Assembly (NCBI GenBank): GCA_964228555.1
Contig: CAXQZU010000063.1
Coordinates: 1-47,113, forward strand
Source of the DNA: CAXQZU01 sp964228555
GTDB lineage: Bacteria > Planctomycetota > PLA2 > JAEUHO01
Length of the DNA: 47,113 nt
Reading direction: 5' to 3'
A model generated the notes under the pieces. It searched no databases, was not told where the DNA came from, and worked only from the letters and a program-made list of their open reading frames with translations. The position numbers were made by a program, and so were the translations under genes. Of the stretch, positions 1-6,265 are shown one piece after another (the stretch's first letter is position 1; every line of letters begins with the position of its first letter).

Positions 1-369
1 GATCACGCCGCACAGCAGCACGGTGAGCGTGAGGGCCTGCTGCGGGTAGCTGGCGCCGAGGTCCAGCCTCTCGGCCTTGAGCAGGCGCGAGGCGGCGGCG
101 CCCGCGCCGGCCAGCGCGAGGAACAGCGTCACCCAGCGCGCCGCGGCCGACTTCCACAGGCCCACCAGCAGCATCAGGCCGCCGAGGAGGGCCGGGATGT
201 AGCCGGTCCAGCTGGCGGGCTTGCGCGGCTCGCCCTGCGGCGCAGCCTCGGCCGGCGGGGTCGGGGCAGCCTCGGGGGCAGGCGCCTTGGCCGAGGGCAC
301 GAGGATCGTGGGATAGACGATGCCCACGGCCACGAGCAGCAGGGCGAGGTAGGTGACGATGCGCGGCAT
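1..369 (-). CDS. Unrecognised membrane protein, N-terminal part (runs off the left edge)
   Basis: Only the first 123 residues are in the window. From the ATG at 369 the protein shows a hydrophobic segment (about residues 5-24), a Pro/Ala/Glu-rich linker of about 25 residues, two more hydrophobic segments (about 56-71 and 77-93), and the beginning of another at the edge. No catalytic or transport motif is visible, so no function is given. It begins 34 bases downstream of the peroxiredoxin on the same strand and may be cotranscribed with it. A membrane partner for an exported redox enzyme would make sense but is only a guess. The reading frame has the same high-GC third positions as its neighbours and looks real. 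Confidence 0.7.
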   Translation of the reverse strand, partial: MPRIVTYLALLLVAVGIVYPTILVPSAKAPAPEAAPTPPAEAAPQGEPRKPASWTGYIPALLGGLMLLVGLWKSAAARWVTLFLALAGAGAAASRLLKAERLDLGASYPQQALTLTVLLCGVI

Positions 370-403
370 GGTGCGGCTCCGGAGGGGGACGGGGGCGGGG
401 AGG

Positions 404-958
404 CTAGCGCGCCTCGGCCTGCAGGCGGTCCAGCACGGGCAGCAAGTCGGCGCCGTGGGTGCCCACGGCCACGCTGCGGTCCACGTGCCGCACCACGCCC
501 TGCGGGTCCACGACGAAGGTGACGCGCTGCGTCCAGCCGGCGCCCTCGGGCAGCACGCGGTAGCGGCGCGCCACGCTGCCGTCGGGGTCGGAGAGCAGCG
601 CGTAGTCGAGCCGCTGGGCCGTGTGGAACGCCTTCTGCGCCGCCACGTCGTCGAGGCTGATGCCGTAGCGGGCCACCTTGCGCGCGCGGAAGCCTTCCTC
701 GCTGTCACGCAGCGAGCAGACCTCGCGCGTTCAGCCGCCCGTGCTGGCCTTGGGGTAGAAGGCCAGCACGAACCAGCCGTGGTCCTTGCCGTGGCCCAGG
801 CGCACGGCCTTGCCGTCCTGGTCGTTGAGGGCAAAGCCCCCGGGGGTGTCGCCAGCCTCGATCGCACTCATGGACGGTGCCTCCGCGCCGGCGGGAGCGA
901 GGCACCAGGCACCCGCGAGCACGAGCCCAGCGAGCAGGGCAGGGACGAGCAGGCGCAT
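404..958 (-). CDS. Exported selenocysteine-containing peroxiredoxin (Bcp/AhpC-TSA type)
   Basis: Thioredoxin-fold peroxidase expected to reduce hydroperoxides outside the cytoplasm. The 184-residue product starts at the ATG at 958, preceded by GGAGG 7 bases upstream. Residues 1-27 form a signal peptide (basic start, Leu/Ala/Val core, cleavage likely near AGA-EA). The active-site segment reads FYPKASTGG-U-TREVCSLRD. The U is an in-frame TGA (731-733, residue 76) at the position where Bcp proteins have the peroxidatic Cys (TPGCT). Cys81, five residues on, matches the resolving Cys of atypical 2-Cys Bcp enzymes. Downstream, a normal C-terminal half follows (LLSDPDGSVARRYRV, TFVVDPQGVVRHV), so this is one gene and not a pseudogene. 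A SECIS-like hairpin sits just after the TGA. The gene lies 101 bases after the aromatic-CoA hydroxylase. The selenocysteine machinery is not in this window. A plain nonsense mutation is the alternative, made unlikely by position and hairpin. Confidence 0.9.
698..716 (-). promoter_or_regulatory. Bacterial SECIS element (selenocysteine insertion hairpin)
   Basis: Read on the minus strand, CTCGCTG and CAGCGAG form a perfect 7-bp stem closing the 5-base loop CGTGA. The stem begins 15 bases after the TGA, and the loop guanine (second base of the loop, followed by U) is about 23 bases after it. Known bacterial SECIS elements have a small apical loop with a G in its first two bases at roughly 16-37 bases from the UGA, and this fits. 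Weaker outer pairing between the GC-rich stretch right after the TGA and one near 683-690 could extend the stem. SelB would be the expected ligand. Confidence 0.8.
731..733 (-). other. In-frame UGA read as selenocysteine (residue 76 of the peroxiredoxin)
   Basis: TCA on the plus strand is TGA in the peroxiredoxin frame. The frame is open for 75 codons before it and 108 after it, and both halves are recognisable peroxiredoxin. The codon takes the place of the catalytic Cys. The gene's own stop is a TAG at 404-406. Confidence 0.88.
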
Positions 959-1059
959 GGGCTGTCCTCCACGACGGCGCGCGCAGCATGGCCGTCGGGC
1001 GAGGGGCCTGCAAGGCAGAACGGTGCCGCGAGCCCCGGGCGTGGGGAGTGTGCGGCGGC

Positions 1060-3324
1060 CTAGGACGGGCGCGCCGGGGCGTAGGGGCGCGGCCAGGCGA
1101 AGGCCGGGTCGCGGGCCACCCCCGCCGCCTGCAGCGTGAGGTAGGGGTTGAGCAGGTGGCCGCGTGCGATGGCCACCAGGTCGGCCCGCTCCGCGGCCAG
1201 CACGGTGTTGGCGTGGTCCACGTCGGGGATGCCGCCCACGGCCATCACCTTCACGCCCGCGTCGTGGCGGATGCGGTCGGCGAAGGGCACCTGGTACATG
1301 CGGCCGTACTCGATGCGGCCGCGCGGGACGTTGCCGCCGCTGGACACGTCCACCACGTCGCACCCGGCTGCGGCCAGCGCGCGCGCCAGCACCACCGCGT
1401 CCTCGCAGGTCATGCCCGGCTCGCCCTCCAGCCAGTCGCTGGCCGAGATGCGCACGAAGAGCGGCCGGTCCTGCGGCCACGCCTCGCGCACGGCGCGCAC
1501 CACCTCCAGCGGGAAGGCCATGCGTCGCTCCAGGCTGCCGCCGTAGGCGTCCGTGCGCGTGTTGGAGGCCGGCGAGAGGAAGGAGGAGAGCAGGTAGCCG
1601 TGCGCGGCGTGCACCTCCAGCACGTCGAAGCCCGCCCGCGCGGCGCGCTGCGCGCTGGCCATGAACTGCGCGCGCACCGCCTCCATGTCGGCACGCGTCA
1701 TGGCGCGTGGTGCGGGCTGGCCCGGCGCGAAGGGCTGGTCGGTGGGGCCCAGCGTGGGCCAGGCGCGGGCATCCACCAGCGGGCGGTCGCCCTCCCAGGG
1801 CAGGCCCCAGGACGCCTTGCGGCCGGCGTGCGCCAGCTGGATGCCCGCCTTGGAGGCGCTGTGGCCGTGGATGAAGCCGACGATGCGCGCCCACGCGGCC
1901 TCCTGCGCGTCGTCCCACAGGCCCGTGCATCCGTGCGTGATGCGCCCGGCGGCCGCCACGGCCGTGGCCTCGGCCATCACCAGGCCGGCGCCGCCCACGG
2001 CGCGGCTTCCCAGGTGCACGAGGTGCCAGTCGCCGGGGACGCCCTCGCGGGCCGAGTACTGGCACATGGGCGAGACCACGATGCGGTTGGGCAGGGTGAT
2101 GCCGCGCAGGGCCAGCGGCACCAGCGCCGGGGGTCGCGGGCCGGCCGTGCCTGGCGCCGTGGGCGGGGTCGCTGCCTCCGACGCCGACGCGGGGGCGTAG
2201 CGCCGCGCCACCTCGTCCACCAGCGCCGCGTCGCGCGTGCGCAGGTTGGCGTAGGTGATGCGCTGCGAACGGGTCATCAGGTTGAACACGAAGGCGTGCG
2301 GCGCCTGCGCCACGTAGCGGTCGGCCTCCTCGAACCAGGCCTGGCTCACGCGTGCAGCGCGCTGGAGGCGGTCCACGTCGCGCCGGCGCGAGGCCTCGTA
2401 GGCGGCCAGCGCAGCGGGGATGTCGCGCGTGCCGTGCGCGCGGAAGGCCGCCACCAGCGCGATGGCATCCTCCATCGCCAGCTTGGTGCCCGAGCCGATG
2501 CTGAAGTGCGCCGTGTGCGCGGCATCGCCCAGCAGCACCACGTTCTGGTGGTGCCATGCCGCGCAGCGCACGGTGGGGAAGCGGCGCCAGATGCTGCGGT
2601 TGGTGAGCAGCCGGTGCCCGCGCAGGTGCTCGGCGAACACGCCCTCCATGAAGCGGGCCGTGGCCGCCTCGTCGGCGGCCTCCATGCCGGCGCGGGTCCA
2701 GGTGGACTCGTTGCACTCCACGATGAACGTGGCGAGGCCCGGCTCGAAGGGGTAGGCGTGCACGGTGAAGAGGCCGTGCGGCGTCTCCTGGAAGATGAAG
2801 GTGAAGGCCTCCAGCGGCAGCGTGCTGCCCAGCCAGGTGAAGCGCGCTGTGCCCATGCGCACGTCGGGACGGAAGTGCCCGGCGTAGGCCTGCCGCACCA
2901 TGCTCTGCACGCCGTCGGCGCCCAGCACGAGGTCGTGCGTGGCCGCCAGCTCCTGCGGGCTGGGCACCTCGCGGTCGAACACCAGCCGCACGCCCAGCGC
3001 CTTGCAGCGCGCGCCGAGGATGGCCAGCAGGCGTCGCCGCCCGAGGCCCGAGAAGCCGTGGCCGTTGCTGCGCACCCACGTCCCGCGCAGCCACGTGTCG
3101 ATGGCCGTCCAGTGCACGAACGCCTTCGTGATCTCGTCACTGGTGACGGGATCGGCTTGCATGAAGTGGCCCAGCGTCTCGTCGCTGAACACCACGCCCC
3201 AGCCGAAGGTGTCGCCCTCGCGGTTGCGCTCGTAGATGGTGATCTCGGTCTCGGGCAGCGCCTGCCGGAACAGCAGGCTGGCGTAGAGCGAGGCGGGGCC
3301 GCCGCCGATGCAGGCGATGCGCAT
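1060..3324 (-). CDS. Salicylyl-CoA 5-hydroxylase / anthraniloyl-CoA monooxygenase-type flavoprotein fusion
   Basis: Two flavoenzymes in one 754-residue chain. Residues 1 to about 390 are a class A FAD monooxygenase with the N-terminal GGGPAS dinucleotide motif, a GADGVQS motif and the FAD-binding LLGDAAHTAHF. Residues from about 400 to the end are an FMN Old Yellow Enzyme-type barrel (LPNRIVVSPMCQYSA, HAAHGYLLSSFLSP, VAIARGHLLNPYL). This architecture and length match bifunctional salicylyl-CoA 5-hydroxylase and 2-aminobenzoyl-CoA monooxygenase/reductase, which hydroxylate aromatic CoA thioesters in the cytoplasm. Substrate cannot be decided from sequence. The ATG at 3324 puts the nucleotide-binding strand right at the N-terminus, as usual. 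It follows the Rsm22-like gene by 9 bases. No aromatic-CoA ligase is next to it, but other acyl-CoA enzymes occur at 35.8-39.7 kb. Confidence 0.88.
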   Translation of the reverse strand: MRIACIGGGPASLYASLLFRQALPETEITIYERNREGDTFGWGVVFSDETLGHFMQADPVTSDEITKAFVHWTAIDTWLRGTWVRSNGHGFSGLGRRRLLAILGARCKALGVRLVFDREVPSPQELAATHDLVLGADGVQSMVRQAYAGHFRPDVRMGTARFTWLGSTLPLEAFTFIFQETPHGLFTVHAYPFEPGLATFIVECNESTWTRAGMEAADEAATARFMEGVFAEHLRGHRLLTNRSIWRRFPTVRCAAWHHQNVVLLGDAAHTAHFSIGSGTKLAMEDAIALVAAFRAHGTRDIPAALAAYEASRRRDVDRLQRAARVSQAWFEEADRYVAQAPHAFVFNLMTRSQRITYANLRTRDAALVDEVARRYAPASASEAATPPTAPGTAGPRPPALVPLALRGITLPNRIVVSPMCQYSAREGVPGDWHLVHLGSRAVGGAGLVMAEATAVAAAGRITHGCTGLWDDAQEAAWARIVGFIHGHSASKAGIQLAHAGRKASWGLPWEGDRPLVDARAWPTLGPTDQPFAPGQPAPRAMTRADMEAVRAQFMASAQRAARAGFDVLEVHAAHGYLLSSFLSPASNTRTDAYGGSLERRMAFPLEVVRAVREAWPQDRPLFVRISASDWLEGEPGMTCEDAVVLARALAAAGCDVVDVSSGGNVPRGRIEYGRMYQVPFADRIRHDAGVKVMAVGGIPDVDHANTVLAAERADLVAIARGHLLNPYLTLQAAGVARDPAFAWPRPYAPARPS

Positions 3325-3333
3325 GCGGCGAGC

Positions 3334-4593
3334 CTACGCGGCCGGGGTCGGGCCGCCAGCCCCGGCGCCCTGCCACGGGTCGCGCGTGCCCTCGGGCGAG
3401 GTCACGCGCACGACGTCGCGCGCGCGCGCCGGGCGCAGCGTGCTGCCCATCGCGCGTGGCGCCGGCTCCAGCGCCACGAGGTCGCCGCGCTCGAGCGTGG
3501 CCAGCACCTCGCGCTCGGCGCGCGTGGCGTCGCGGTCCTGCAGCTCGAGCGTCACCAGCGCGCCGGCGCGGTCGTAGGCCAGCCATGCGTGCTTGCCGTG
3601 GCCCTTGTGGAGCGCGCTGGCCAGCCGCCACGGCGGGGCGTCGGCGGCCGGGGCGGGCGGCGGCTCGCCGCCCAGCAGCACGTAGGCGTAGGCCAGCTCG
3701 CTGGCGCTGCGCCACAGCGTGCGGTTGAGCCGCTCCACGCTGGGCGGCATCGTCCAGCGCCGCACCTCGTGGGGCCAGGTGCGCGCGTCGGCCGCGGGCC
3801 GCCAGGCGCCCGGGCCGTGCTGCGGTCCCCACGCGTGGCCCTGGCCTTGCTCGACCAGGGTGGCGCACCGCTCCAGCAGCGAGAGCGCCCGTTCCTTCAC
3901 GGCCGGCTCCAGGACCAGCAGCAGGCCGCCGGGGGCCACGCGCCGCAGCATCTGGCCCAGCCAGTGCGTGCCGGCCTCGTCCTCGGCGTCGAACAGCTCG
4001 TTGAGGGTGAAGGACACCAGCACGAGGTCGTAGGTGCCTTCCACGGCGGCGGGCCAGCGGCTAGGGGTGCGCGCGTCGCAGGCGTGGGTCACCACCGTGG
4101 GGGCCAGGGCGCCCGGCAACGCCTCGCGGGCCAGCGCTTCCACGTCGCGCAGCGCCCCGGCGGAATGGTCCAGCGCCACCAGTTCCACGGCCGTCGCGCC
4201 TTGCATGCGCAGCCACGTGGCGGCCGAGAGGCCGGCGGCGCCGCCGGCGGCACCGATGTCCAGCACGCGCAGCGCGCCTGCGCGCGGGCGCCAGCCGTGC
4301 TGGGCGTGCGCCATGGCCAGCGGCAGCCTCGTGCGCACCCAGGCCTGCGTGCCGAACCACAGCGCGTAGGCGGCTCGGGCGCGCGCGTCGTCGCCGTAGC
4401 GGGACATGCGAGCCGGACGGGCCCGCGTGAAGCCGTCGCTGAGCGCCTGCACGGCAGGCACCAGCCGCTCCAGCGCTTCCTCGTCGCTTGCGCAGCCGGT
4501 GGCCGCGCGGGCAGCCCCCAGCCACCACGCCTCCACGGCGGCAGGCACGCGCCGCAGGTCGGCGAGGCCAGCCAGCAGCGGGTCGGTGGCCAT
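3334..4593 (-). CDS. Rsm22-like SAM-dependent methyltransferase
   Basis: A 419-residue class I methyltransferase resembling the Rsm22 family, associated with the small ribosomal subunit. The SAM-binding motif I, VLDIGAAGGAAGLSA, is at about residues 110-124, followed by an acidic end of strand 2 (LVALDHSAGAL) and YDLVLVSFTLNEL as motif IV/post-motif. An N-terminal helical domain (about 1-95) precedes it, as in Rsm22. The cysteine cluster that binds metal in many Rsm22 proteins is not visible; only three scattered cysteines occur. Target and activity therefore remain uncertain. It is the first gene of the minus-strand run that includes the CoA hydroxylase and the peroxiredoxin. Confidence 0.75.
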   Translation of the reverse strand: MATDPLLAGLADLRRVPAAVEAWWLGAARAATGCASDEEALERLVPAVQALSDGFTRARPARMSRYGDDARARAAYALWFGTQAWVRTRLPLAMAHAQHGWRPRAGALRVLDIGAAGGAAGLSAATWLRMQGATAVELVALDHSAGALRDVEALAREALPGALAPTVVTHACDARTPSRWPAAVEGTYDLVLVSFTLNELFDAEDEAGTHWLGQMLRRVAPGGLLLVLEPAVKERALSLLERCATLVEQGQGHAWGPQHGPGAWRPAADARTWPHEVRRWTMPPSVERLNRTLWRSASELAYAYVLLGGEPPPAPAADAPPWRLASALHKGHGKHAWLAYDRAGALVTLELQDRDATRAEREVLATLERGDLVALEPAPRAMGSTLRPARARDVVRVTSPEGTRDPWQGAGAGGPTPAA

Positions 4594-4674
4594 GGCCCGA
4601 GGCTACGGGCAGCCCGCACGCGCCGCGCGCGGGGTCCGGGCGCGGGCAGGACGCCGCCCGGTAGCATCCCGCGC

Positions 4675-5070
4675 ATGGACCGCCCGCCCCACCCCTCCCA
4701 GCCCGTGGCCCGCCTGCCGGTCGCCGACGATCCGCGCGCGGCCGCGGCCGCCCAGCGCCAGCTCGACGCCTACAACGCGCGCGACATCGAGGCCTTCGTG
4801 GCGGCGTACACCCCCGACATCGAGGTGTTCGACCTGCCGGGCGGGGCCTGCACGCTCGCGGGGCAGGCGGCCTTCCGGGCGCGCTATGCGGCGCTGTTCG
4901 CTGCGGCGCCGGCCCTGCACTGCCGCCTGCTGCACCGCATCACGCACGGGCGCTTCGTGGTGGACCACGAGGAGGTCACCGGCTTGCCGGTGGCGGAGCA
5001 CGTCTACGCGGTGGCCATCTACGAGGTGGTCGAGGGCCTGATCCGGCGCGCCTGGTTCCTGCGCACCTAG
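4675..5070 (+). CDS. SnoaL/NTF2-like small protein (ketosteroid-isomerase fold)
   Basis: A 131-residue protein with the alpha+beta cone pattern of the SnoaL-like NTF2 superfamily. It has an N-terminal helix ending in LDAYNARDIEAFVAAYTPD, then EVFDLPG, an F-ARYAALF helix, and strands with HRITHGRFVVDHEEVTG and AIYEVVEGLIRRAWF at the end. Members are diverse isomerases, cyclases or binding proteins, so no reaction is assigned. The ATG at 4675 follows a short intergenic region, divergent from the Rsm22-like gene. The frame is open much further upstream, but that is a shadow of the opposite-strand genes. Confidence 0.78.
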   Translation: MDRPPHPSQPVARLPVADDPRAAAAAQRQLDAYNARDIEAFVAAYTPDIEVFDLPGGACTLAGQAAFRARYAALFAAAPALHCRLLHRITHGRFVVDHEEVTGLPVAEHVYAVAIYEVVEGLIRRAWFLRT

Positions 5071-5147
5071 GCGCCGTGGTCCCCGGCGTGGCTGGGGGCC
5101 GTGGGGGAGGGCGCGGGCACCATCCTGCCTCGCCCCCGGAGCCCCGC

Positions 5148-5429
5148 ATGCCGCTGCTGGCCGACCTCGACCTGTCCTGGCTGTGGGACCTCGAGCTGCT
5201 CAAGTTCCACGGCATGGACTACCTGGGCATGGCGCTGTCGTTCGTGGCGCTGCTCAAGCTGGCCGCCAAGCAGCGCAGCGGGTTCCTGTATGGAGCCCTG
5301 TCCAACGTGGCCTGGCTGGTGTTCGGGGTGTTCGCCCACAGCGCCGCCACCGTCTACGCCAACGCCATCTTCGGGGGCATGAACCTCTACGCGTGGCTGC
5401 GCTGGAAGCGGGAGCCCCGCTTCGACTGA
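5148..5429 (+). CDS. PnuC-like small membrane protein
   Basis: A 93-residue protein with about three hydrophobic segments. The pattern YLGMALSFVALLKLAAKQR, then a Gly-rich turn (SGFLYGALSN), then YANAIFGGMNLYAWLRW resembles part of PnuC-type nicotinamide mononucleotide/vitamin transporters, which have the same K-R turn and a final aromatic G/A-W-x-x-W element. It is less than half the usual PnuC length, so it may work as a multimer or be a related family. It lies 77 bases after the SnoaL-like gene. The start was chosen at the ATG preceded by the purine-rich CCCGGAGCC. Confidence 0.6.
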   Translation: MPLLADLDLSWLWDLELLKFHGMDYLGMALSFVALLKLAAKQRSGFLYGALSNVAWLVFGVFAHSAATVYANAIFGGMNLYAWLRWKREPRFD

Positions 5430-5565
5430 GGCGGCCCGGCTCCGGCTGCCCCAGAGTGCCCCGGGTCGCGGCGGGAGGTGGCCCCCCGGCGGCTGAAACC
5501 CGCCGGCTGGCTCGTGGCTCAGGGGTGTGAGCGGGGTGGCCGTGAGCGGATGACACATCCGGGGG

Positions 5566-5594
5566 TTGCAGGACGGGCTGCCGTCGTATATGAT
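5566..5594 (+). promoter_or_regulatory. Consensus-like sigma-70 promoter
   Basis: TTGCAG (5566-5571), a 17-base spacer, and TATGAT (5589-5594) match a housekeeping promoter well, which is rare in this GC-rich sequence. Transcription would begin near 5601, about 180 bases before the ATG at 5783. The stretch 5430-5565 upstream of it holds nothing I recognise. Confidence 0.65.
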
Positions 5595-5607
5595 GCGTGT
5601 TCGCATC
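5592..5607. repeat. Perfect dyad over the -10 and start site
   Basis: GATGCG-TGTT-CGCATC: two 6-base arms with a 4-base centre. It overlaps the TATGAT box by 3 bases and spans the expected transcription start. It could be a repressor operator or a 5'-end hairpin. Confidence 0.5.
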
Positions 5608-5782
5608 CAGACGGCCCCCGGCTCACCCCGGGGGCGGCCAACCTGCCTGGGAGGGCAAGGTGGTACTGCGGGGTCTGATGACCTCGTGATGTGGCCGGGT
5701 CGAGAAAGCCCGGCAACCTGAAACTCCTGCGGCGCTCGCGGCCGCGTCTGGGGACTCTCGACCAACCCGTGTGGAGGATGCC
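5608..5782 (+). promoter_or_regulatory. Structured untranslated leader of unknown class
   Basis: The leader holds several hairpins: an 8-bp stem GCCCCCGG/CCGGGGGC (5614-5635), GGTC/GACC around 5681-5692, and GCCGGG/CCCGGC (5694-5714, loop TCGAGAAAG) followed by AACCTGAAACTCC. A strong GGAGG (5773-5777) sits 5 bases before the ATG. It does not fit SAM-I, cobalamin, c-di-GMP, THF or glutamine riboswitch signatures known to me. It may be a cis-regulatory RNA or simply a long GC-rich leader. Confidence 0.4.
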
Positions 5783-6184
5783 ATGGCATTCACGCTCTCG
5801 ATCCGTGTCAACAAGGACAACCCCAAGCACCACCTCTGGAAGAACCGCAACACGTGGTGGGTGCACTACTGCCTCGTCGAGGAGGGCCGCAAGCGCCGCG
5901 TGCGCTTCAGCCTCCAGACGGCCGACTTCCAGGTCGCCTGCGTGAAGCGCGACGCCCTCTTGGCTCGCCTCGGCGCCAAGGACGTCCCGGACGTGAAGGG
6001 CGGGCAGGCCACGCCCAAGGCGGGCACGGTGGCCGCGCCCGAGCCCAAGGCCCTGCCGGCGGACCAGGGCAACTCGCCCGCCGCGGGTGGTCCCAACCCC
6101 GCCAGCCCTGCCGCACCCACCCCGGCGCAAGGGCCGCGCCTGCGCCGTCGCGACACGCCCGGCTCCCAACGCCCCGCGGCCTAG
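5783..6184 (+). CDS. Small basic protein resembling an orphan integrase arm-binding domain
   Basis: A 133-residue protein. Residues 1-65 (HHLWKNRNTWWVHYCLVEEG, then KRRVRFSLQT, then a helix VACVKRDALLARLG) resemble the N-terminal arm-type DNA-binding domain of tyrosine recombinases: three strands with a W-W-V-x-Y core and basic residues, then a helix. Residues 70-133 are a Pro/Ala/Gly-rich, probably disordered tail ending in basic residues. No recombinase catalytic domain follows, so it is either an orphan domain or a separate family of small DNA-binding proteins. The ATG at 5783 was preferred to an in-frame GTG at 5771 because GGAGG lies just before it. It has its own strong promoter and a long leader. 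Confidence 0.7.
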   Translation: MAFTLSIRVNKDNPKHHLWKNRNTWWVHYCLVEEGRKRRVRFSLQTADFQVACVKRDALLARLGAKDVPDVKGGQATPKAGTVAAPEPKALPADQGNSPAAGGPNPASPAAPTPAQGPRLRRRDTPGSQRPAA

Positions 6185-6265
6185 GTCCCCGGCGCCGGTC
6201 GCGCGCCACCCGTACCCTGCTGCGTGCGCGCCCTCGGGGCCGCACCTGGCCTGGAGAGCGTCATC

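Noticed and set aside
731..3094. A long open frame on the minus strand covering the hydroxylase
   Set aside because: It is a shadow of the real gene at 1060-3324, full of Arg/Gly/Ala. Only its last 76 codons are real, as the N-terminal part of the selenocysteine peroxiredoxin.
877..4674. Very long plus-strand open frame before the SnoaL-like gene
   Set aside because: It is opposite to three well-supported minus-strand genes and has His/Arg-rich composition without motifs. Only the part from 4675 is a gene.
5694..5720. GCCCGGCAACC-like segment resembling part of the SAM-I riboswitch
   Set aside because: The internal kink-turn, pseudoknot and flanking P1/P3 elements of SAM-I are missing, and the downstream gene is not methionine-related.
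5679..5730. CTGATGA followed by GAAAC in the leader, like the hammerhead ribozyme core
   Set aside because: The bases next to CTGATGA and GAAAC cannot form stem II (C faces T), and no stem III or cleavage site fits. The conserved core is not complete.
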